DNA from: Myxococcales bacterium UBA5297
GTDB taxonomy: Bacteria; Myxococcota; Myxococcia; Myxococcales; UBA5297
NCBI GenBank assembly: GCA_002408385.1
Contig: DHSB01000202.1
Coordinates: forward strand, 12,141-35,778
Direction of reading: 5' to 3'
Length of the DNA: 23,638 nt
A program made the position numbers and the translations under genes. Position 1 is the stretch's first letter, and each line of letters starts with the position of its first letter. Of the stretch, positions 17,492 through 23,638 are shown piece after piece. The notes under the pieces were generated by a model. It searched no databases. It was not told the origin of the DNA and saw only the letters and a program-made list of their open reading frames with translations.

Positions 17492-18286
17492 TCAGAGATC
17501 GACGAGCTCTGCCCGCTCGATAGGTCGCTCGAGAAACCGCGCGCCTACCTCGGCGAAGCGCTCGGGCAGGTCGGTCACGAAGTAGCGGTGCTCGGCGATC
17601 GCGCCGGCGCAGGCCAACAGCCCACCGTCGCGCAGCAGGCCCTCTGCCGCCTCCGCGGTCGCCTCGGCAGAATCGACGAGCCTCACCTGCGGCCCGACGA
17701 CCCGCGCGATGGCCCCCTTGAGCAGCGGATAGTGCGTGCAGCCGAGCACGAGCGTGTCGGCGCCGAAGGCCTCGAAGTCGGCGAGGTACTTGCGCGCCAC
17801 AGCCTCGACGACCTCGCCTTCGGTCCACCCCTCTTCGGCCAAGGGCACGAAGAGCGGACAGGCGCGGGCCATCACCTCCAGGCCGCCCCGCGCCTGGGCG
17901 AGCGCCTGCTGGTAGGCGCCGCTGTTCACCGTGCCGAGGGTGCCGATGACCCCGACCCGCCCGGCGGTCACCTGCACGGCGGCCTGCGCGCCGGGCTCGA
18001 TGACCCCGAGGACCGGCACCTCGAGCTCCTTCGCCAGAGCGGGCAACGACACCGAGGAGGCGGTATTGCAGGCCACGACAAGCAGCTTGATCTGCTGGCG
18101 CATCAGCAGGCGCGCGTTCGAGAGGCTGTAGCGGATGACCACCTCGGGCGACTTGGTGCCGTAGGGCACGCGCGCGGTGTCGCCGAGATAGACCGTGCTC
18201 TCGGCAGGCAAACGGCGCATCAAGGCCTTGAGCACCGTCAGCCCGCCCACTCCGCTATCAAAGACCCCGATCGACCTCTGGTTCAT
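17492..18286 (-). CDS. murI: Glutamate racemase
   Basis: A 264-residue cofactor-independent racemase making D-glutamate for peptidoglycan. The start ATG 18286 (MNQRSIGVFDSG) is preferred to the longer frame start at 18322: it has AAGG about seven bases upstream and gives the usual family length. Features are VFDSGVGGL (Asp10, Ser11), GDTARVPYG, VACNTAS with catalytic Cys73, VIGTLGTVNSG and LGCTHYPLL with catalytic Cys183 and His185. Both catalytic cysteines are present. It is cytoplasmic. It lies downstream of the lipoprotein pair on the same strand, but a terminator at 18358-18391 separates them, so it should have its own promoter; a convincing one was not found. Confidence 0.96.
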   Translation of the reverse strand: MNQRSIGVFDSGVGGLTVLKALMRRLPAESTVYLGDTARVPYGTKSPEVVIRYSLSNARLLMRQQIKLLVVACNTASSVSLPALAKELEVPVLGVIEPGAQAAVQVTAGRVGVIGTLGTVNSGAYQQALAQARGGLEVMARACPLFVPLAEEGWTEGEVVEAVARKYLADFEAFGADTLVLGCTHYPLLKGAIARVVGPQVRLVDSAEATAEAAEGLLRDGGLLACAGAIAEHRYFVTDLPERFAEVGARFLERPIERAELVDL

Positions 18287-18357
18287 CTCCCGCCTTTTGC
18301 CCGCCCCCGAACCGTTCCTCAATTTGCGTGCCGGCAGGCCTTCTCACTGCAGAACCC

Positions 18358-18391
18358 AAAAATCAAGCCCCCGGGTTTCGCCGGGGGCTTG
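18358..18391 (-). terminator. Rho-independent terminator of the tandem lipoprotein genes
   Basis: An 11-bp perfect stem (CAAGCCCCCGG, 18364-18374, with CCGGGGGCTTG, 18381-18391) surrounds a 6-base loop. On the minus strand it is followed by A and five T residues (18362-18358). It lies 29 bases past the stop of the 360-residue lipoprotein gene and upstream of murI. Confidence 0.9.
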
Positions 18392-18420
18392 CCAAAGCGC
18401 GCCGAGGCCGCTGGCCACGG

Positions 18421-19503
18421 CTACTTGGCGAACATCAGCACGGGCTTTCGCTGGTTCTCCAGGCCCGCCACGATGAGCACCGAGCCCGCGCTGCTCTCGT
18501 ACTTGATGTCGGTCGCGTCGCGCCCCCAGGCCTTGATCACCGCGGTCCAGCCGGCCGTCCAGGCCTTGGCCGCCGGGTCGTAGTCGTCGCCGGCCGGGAT
18601 GTAGTTGAAGAAGAAGCCGGCCGTGGCGAAGGCCTCACAGCTCCCGTTGAAGCCGCAGCCGCCCGGCGACAGCGGGTCCTCAGGGAAACAGTTGCCGCGG
18701 GCGTCGAAGAGCTGGATGTGCAGGGTGTTCGAGCCGGTCGCCGCGCAATTGAACGGGGTGGCGCCGTCGGACATGACCGGGACGAAGGTGGCGCCGGCGG
18801 CGACCGGGTCGAGCCCGAGCGGGAGCTGGTAGGAGCCGCCGGCGGCGATGGTGATGCTGCCGAGCCCGCGGTACCAGAGCCGGTCGAGGCCGCCGATGTA
18901 CCCTTCGATGGTCACGTGGTGGGTGCCCGGCGCGAGGTCGTCGAAGATGGCCGACTGGCCACCGCCGTAGCTGCAGGGCAGGTCGTAGGAGGTGCTGTCG
19001 ATGGTGACGCGCACGTCGCTGACGCCGGCCTCCGAGGTGATTCCCGCCTGGGCACAGCTTGGGCGCTGCGCGCCAAAGCTCCACGAGACCTCGAGCGAGC
19101 CGGTGGTGATCAACGGATTGAGCGTCACCGGGACGCTCACGTGCCCGTTGACCGAGAGGGTCCCGCTGGCGGTGTAGATGACGCGGTCGGAGGCGTCGAT
19201 GGCGTCGACGGTGTAGTTGTAGGTGCCGGAGGCGAAATCGGTCAGCTTGATGCCGTCCCAGCCGTCCAAGGTGCAGCCGAAATAGCCGTCGTTTTCGAGC
19301 TGCTCGACGCCCCGCGCTCCGGCGAGGGTCACGTGGATCCAGCGCACCTCGGAAGCCTCGGCGCAGGTGCGCCCCCCGAGCGACCAAAGGAAAGTGATGT
19401 CCCCGTTGTGCGCGACGGGCCTCGGGTCGTCGCCCGAGTCCCTGTGAACGACGCAGCCCGACAATAGCCCTGCAGCAAGGAGCGAAACGATAAGCGAACG
19501 CAT
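18421..19503 (-). CDS. Lipoprotein with repeated beta-sandwich-like modules
   Basis: 360 residues from ATG 19503, chosen over the longer frame start because AGGAG precedes it and it begins the signal peptide MRSLIVSLLAAGLLSGC (Cys17). Module 1 (about 35-130) reads DITFLWSLGGRTCAEA, then LTDFASGTYNYTVDAID and GTLSVNGHVSVPVTL. Module 2 (about 135-240) repeats the plan: GSLEVSWSFGAQRPSC, FDDLAPGTHHVTIEGY, GSITIAAGGSYQLPLGL. The C-terminal 120 residues (245-360) are different and Cys-containing, ending VLIVAGLENQRKPVLMFAK. The module also makes up the whole of the preceding 120-residue protein. The modules look like secreted carbohydrate- or protein-binding Ig-like folds, but the family is not recognised. 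The genes are 51 bases apart and probably co-transcribed. Function unknown. Confidence 0.88.
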   Translation of the reverse strand: MRSLIVSLLAAGLLSGCVVHRDSGDDPRPVAHNGDITFLWSLGGRTCAEASEVRWIHVTLAGARGVEQLENDGYFGCTLDGWDGIKLTDFASGTYNYTVDAIDASDRVIYTASGTLSVNGHVSVPVTLNPLITTGSLEVSWSFGAQRPSCAQAGITSEAGVSDVRVTIDSTSYDLPCSYGGGQSAIFDDLAPGTHHVTIEGYIGGLDRLWYRGLGSITIAAGGSYQLPLGLDPVAAGATFVPVMSDGATPFNCAATGSNTLHIQLFDARGNCFPEDPLSPGGCGFNGSCEAFATAGFFFNYIPAGDDYDPAAKAWTAGWTAVIKAWGRDATDIKYESSAGSVLIVAGLENQRKPVLMFAK

Positions 19504-19554
19504 AGCGACTCCTGTGTCGTGTGTCCGTGGCGCAGCACAGCGTGGCATCCGGCC

Positions 19555-19917
19555 TTAATACAGCCGAACATCGTAGTGGTTGTCGCCCGAATGCAGATAA
19601 ATCGAGCCGGACCCGAAGTAGAGCAGGCGGCCCTGCCAATCGAGCCCGCGAATCTCGTAGTCGTAGTCGCCCGAGAAGAAGTCCTCGACGGTCACCCCGC
19701 TGGCGCTGCCCGGGACGTACTGCTCGGCCTCGAGCCGGCGGCCATCCCAAATCTGCACGAGCACTTCGTCGACGCCGACGCTGTGGCAGTCGTAGCCGTT
19801 GCAGTCCCAGAAGAAGGTCACGTGGGCATCCGCGTCGTGCTCGTACACGACGCAGCCGCTGCCAACGAGCAGGGCCAGCAGCGCGAGCGGGGCCAGCCTG
19901 AGCATCAGTCGTTTCAT
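19555..19917 (-). CDS. Small single-module lipoprotein, paralogue of the downstream gene product
   Basis: 120 residues from ATG 19917, where GGAGG lies 11 bases upstream and the signal peptide starts (MKRLMLRLAPLALLALL, ending VGSGC, Cys22). Gly at -3 of the lipobox is unusual but tolerable. The mature part is one module: AHVTFFWDCNGYDC, VDEVLVQIWDG, VTVEDFFSGDYDYEIRGLD, GSGSIYLHSGDNHYDVRLY. Its hydrophobic and Gly/Tyr pattern matches module 1 of the next protein (TFLW / TFFW, DFASGTYNY / DFFSGDYDY, AID / GLD). Two cysteines (DCNGYDC) may form a disulfide. It is first in the two-gene unit. Function unknown. Confidence 0.85.
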   Translation of the reverse strand: MKRLMLRLAPLALLALLVGSGCVVYEHDADAHVTFFWDCNGYDCHSVGVDEVLVQIWDGRRLEAEQYVPGSASGVTVEDFFSGDYDYEIRGLDWQGRLLYFGSGSIYLHSGDNHYDVRLY

Positions 19918-20294
19918 CTCTTCGCCTCCAGTATTGACCGCTTCGACGCTGTCGTCCGCAGGGCAATTCAGGCTTCGACTTGCTGGCCGCCGCGGTGACG
20001 CCCACCAAGTTTGCAAACAGCTTGCCTAGCAAGCAACCTGAGGTTTTTACGGGACTTTAGCACACGCGCCCAACCGGGCTTACGACATCCGTGTCAGGCG
20101 CTCCTTACCGCGGGGGCGCCCGCGTCGCCCCCTCGGGTTGCGGGCGCTCGAACAGCCGGCGGAAGGTTTTGACCCCTCTTGGGTTGCCATGGTAGGGATC
20201 TCGGCCCTCCAGACTCGCGGTCCTCGGCCCTGCGCGCAGATCTTCCTGTAGTTCTGCGCGTTTCTGCTCAGCGACCTCTCCGACGCCCACTCAG
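19918..20294. other. Divergent intergenic region between the lipoprotein pair and the Tol operon
   Basis: About 375 bases with no gene. It contains two close palindromes, GTTTGCAAAC (20009-20018) and GCTTGC-CTA-GCAAGC (20020-20034), about 100 bases upstream of the small lipoprotein start; they look like operator or recognition sites. For the Tol side, TTGACC (20169-20174) is followed 18 bases later by TAGGGA (20193-20198), a weak -10. The tolQ ATG at 20295 has no obvious ribosome site. Confidence 0.45.
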
Positions 20295-21011
<717 letters not shown>

Positions 21012-21019
21012 CGGCGACC

Positions 21020-21448
21020 ATGGGCATGTCGAGCGGCGGCGGCCGCAAGAGCGCGATGAGCGAGATCAACGTGACGCCCCTGGTGGACGTGATGCTGGTG
21101 CTGCTCATCATCTTCATGGTCACCGCCCCGCTCATCCAGCAGGGCGTCAAGGTCTCGCTGCCCAACGCGAAAGCGCCGCCCATCGAGGCCAAGGAGAAGA
21201 AGCTCGTCCTCGCCGTCGACTCGGCCGGCAAGGTCTACATCGGCGAGGTCGAGGTGCCCTTCGAGCAACTCGAGGAGAAGCTCAAGACCAACGCCAAGGC
21301 GCAGGCCGACAAGGAGATCTACCTGCACGCCGACCGCGAGCTGAAGTACGGCCTCGTCGTCGAGGTGATGGCCGCCGCCCAGCGCGCGGGCATCGACAAC
21401 GTCGGGATGATCACCGACCCGGTCGAGAGGCAGGTCGCCAGCAAGTAA
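21020..21448 (+). CDS. tolR: TolR/ExbD-family protein
   Basis: A 142-residue partner of TolQ with one N-terminal membrane helix. MSEINVTPLVDVMLVLLIIF carries the essential proton-carrying Asp (Asp23). The periplasmic part shows KVSLPNAKAPP, DSAGKVYIGE, a helical EKLKTNAKAQ and IYLHADRELKYGLVVEVMAA, the usual TolR/ExbD fold. Length is typical. ATG 21020 lies eight bases after tolQ; an internal ATG at 21056 (MSEIN) is a less likely start. Confidence 0.94.
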   Translation: MGMSSGGGRKSAMSEINVTPLVDVMLVLLIIFMVTAPLIQQGVKVSLPNAKAPPIEAKEKKLVLAVDSAGKVYIGEVEVPFEQLEEKLKTNAKAQADKEIYLHADRELKYGLVVEVMAAAQRAGIDNVGMITDPVERQVASK

Positions 21449-21468
21449 CCACAGAGGTCCCGGAGCAC

Positions 21469-22215
21469 GTGAGCGCCGAGCACCGCCAGACAGAGGCCTC
21501 GAGACCGGCGCGCCAGCGAACCGCCGCGGTGGCGGTCGGACTCTCGGTGCTGCTGCACGCCCTGCTCCTCGCCGCCCTCCTCGTCGTCTCGAGCGCCAGC
21601 GCCTCGGCCAAGATCGAGCTCGACCAGAAGCCGGTGAAGGCCCGCCTGCTGCGGCTGGGCAACAAGCGAGACCCGAAGCTGCTGCCGCGCAAGCCTTCGG
21701 CCGCTGCGCCGCCTGCGCCCAAGGCCGTCGAGGTGGCCGGCGCCAAACCCGCGGCCAAGCCGGTCGAGACGGCCCCCGCCCGGCCGGCCGCCAAGCGGCC
21801 CGCAAAGCAAGACGCCAAGCGCCGCAGCGCCCTGTTCGACGCCTTCGCCAGCGCCTCGGCGAGCGATGAGGAGCTGAGCGGCGACCCCGACGGCGACCCG
21901 GACGGCGACAGCGACACCGCCGACGAGGGCGAGCGCTATTTCGGGCTCATCCTCGCCAAGTCGCGGCGCAACTACGGGATCACCAAGACCATCTCGCCCC
22001 ACGAGCTGGTGAGCCTGAAGGCCGTCGTCGTCCTCTACATCGGCGAGCTGGGCGAGCTGCTGCGCGACCCGCAGATCCAAAAATCGAGCGGCAACGACCA
22101 GTTCGACCAGGACGTCATCCTCTCGCTGCGCAAGGCGGCCCCCTTCGGCCCGCCGCCGCAGCACCTGGTCCAGACGCTGAAGACCGTGGGCATCGCCATC
22201 GAGGCGACGCCCTGA
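21469..22215 (+). CDS. TonB/TolA-like energy-transducing protein
   Basis: 248 residues from GTG 21469, preceded by CGGAG, 20 bases after tolR. The N-terminus is basic and followed by one membrane helix VAVGLSVLLHALLLAALLVV with the Ser-x3-His pattern (Ser26, His30) found in TonB and TolA. Then comes a Pro/Ala/Lys-rich periplasmic linker (about 60-120), an acidic stretch (DGDPDGDSDTADEGE) and a C-terminal domain (about 150-248) with TonB-C features (LVSLKAVVVLYIGELGEL, DQDVILSLRKAAPFGPPP). It sits where tolA normally lies but lacks the long helical TolA II domain. It probably links TolQR to TolB/Pal. Confidence 0.88.
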   Translation: MSAEHRQTEASRPARQRTAAVAVGLSVLLHALLLAALLVVSSASASAKIELDQKPVKARLLRLGNKRDPKLLPRKPSAAAPPAPKAVEVAGAKPAAKPVETAPARPAAKRPAKQDAKRRSALFDAFASASASDEELSGDPDGDPDGDSDTADEGERYFGLILAKSRRNYGITKTISPHELVSLKAVVVLYIGELGELLRDPQIQKSSGNDQFDQDVILSLRKAAPFGPPPQHLVQTLKTVGIAIEATP

Positions 22216-22288
22216 GATTTTCAAGCCCTCGAGAGAATTCCCGAGGCCGCGGGCTGTTCATCCCCGAGCCTCTCGAACTGGAGAAACG

Positions 22289-23608
<1,320 letters not shown>

Positions 23609-23638
23609 TCGGAACCGGAGCGCCGGCCTTCGTGCCCG

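Overview
This is a GC-rich, gene-dense bacterial window with long stretches of co-oriented genes. Several traits point to Myxococcota (old 'Deltaproteobacteria'). There is an OmpA/Pal-type lipoprotein with thrombospondin type-3 calcium repeats next to a DUF4398-type lipoprotein, and a split transketolase. There is a conserved small protein of a type I associate with myxobacteria, and many lipoproteins. The recN leader carries sites resembling the Myxococcus-type LexA box. The taxon is inferred from gene content, not proven.

Layout. Positions 1-125 hold one copy of a dispersed repeat whose diverged inverted copy lies at 9157-9279. Positions 126-2488 (+) are a decayed block: an unrecognised segment, a DegT/RfbH-like PLP enzyme fragment with His at the Lys position, and a HemN-like radical SAM protein, all broken by frameshifts and one in-frame TGA. 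Positions 2882-4687 (+) encode an intact 601-residue Cys-rich lipoprotein ending at a strong terminator. Positions 4818-6187 (-) are a broken phenylacetate-CoA-ligase/CapK-like gene, downstream of and overlapping an intact alpha/beta hydrolase (6165-7067, -). Then follow, all on the minus strand, the TSP3-OmpA lipoprotein and DUF4398 lipoprotein (7147-8903), a PP2C phosphatase (9475-10230), recN (10653-12353) and nadK (12698-13558). A SUKH/SMI1-like protein and the two transketolase subunits form a minus-strand operon (14062-16515). A conserved 182-residue protein (16832-17380, +) converges on murI (17492-18286, -). Two tandem paralogous lipoproteins (18421-19917, -) lie divergent from a Tol operon (20295-23608, +): tolQ, tolR, a TonB/TolA-like gene and tolB. 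Pal would be expected just past the right edge.

Functional themes. Envelope integrity and peptidoglycan are represented by Tol-Pal, OmpA, MurI and lipoproteins. Central cofactors and carbon metabolism are represented by NadK and transketolase, and DNA repair by RecN. The one clearly non-housekeeping zone is 1-6190, where multi-gene decay surrounds an intact lipoprotein. I found no rRNA, convincing tRNA, CRISPR array, transposase or phage gene. The most interesting signals are the duplicated LexA-like recN leader, the decayed His-type DegT/HemN/PaaK-like set, the inverted dispersed repeat and the tandem lipoprotein family.
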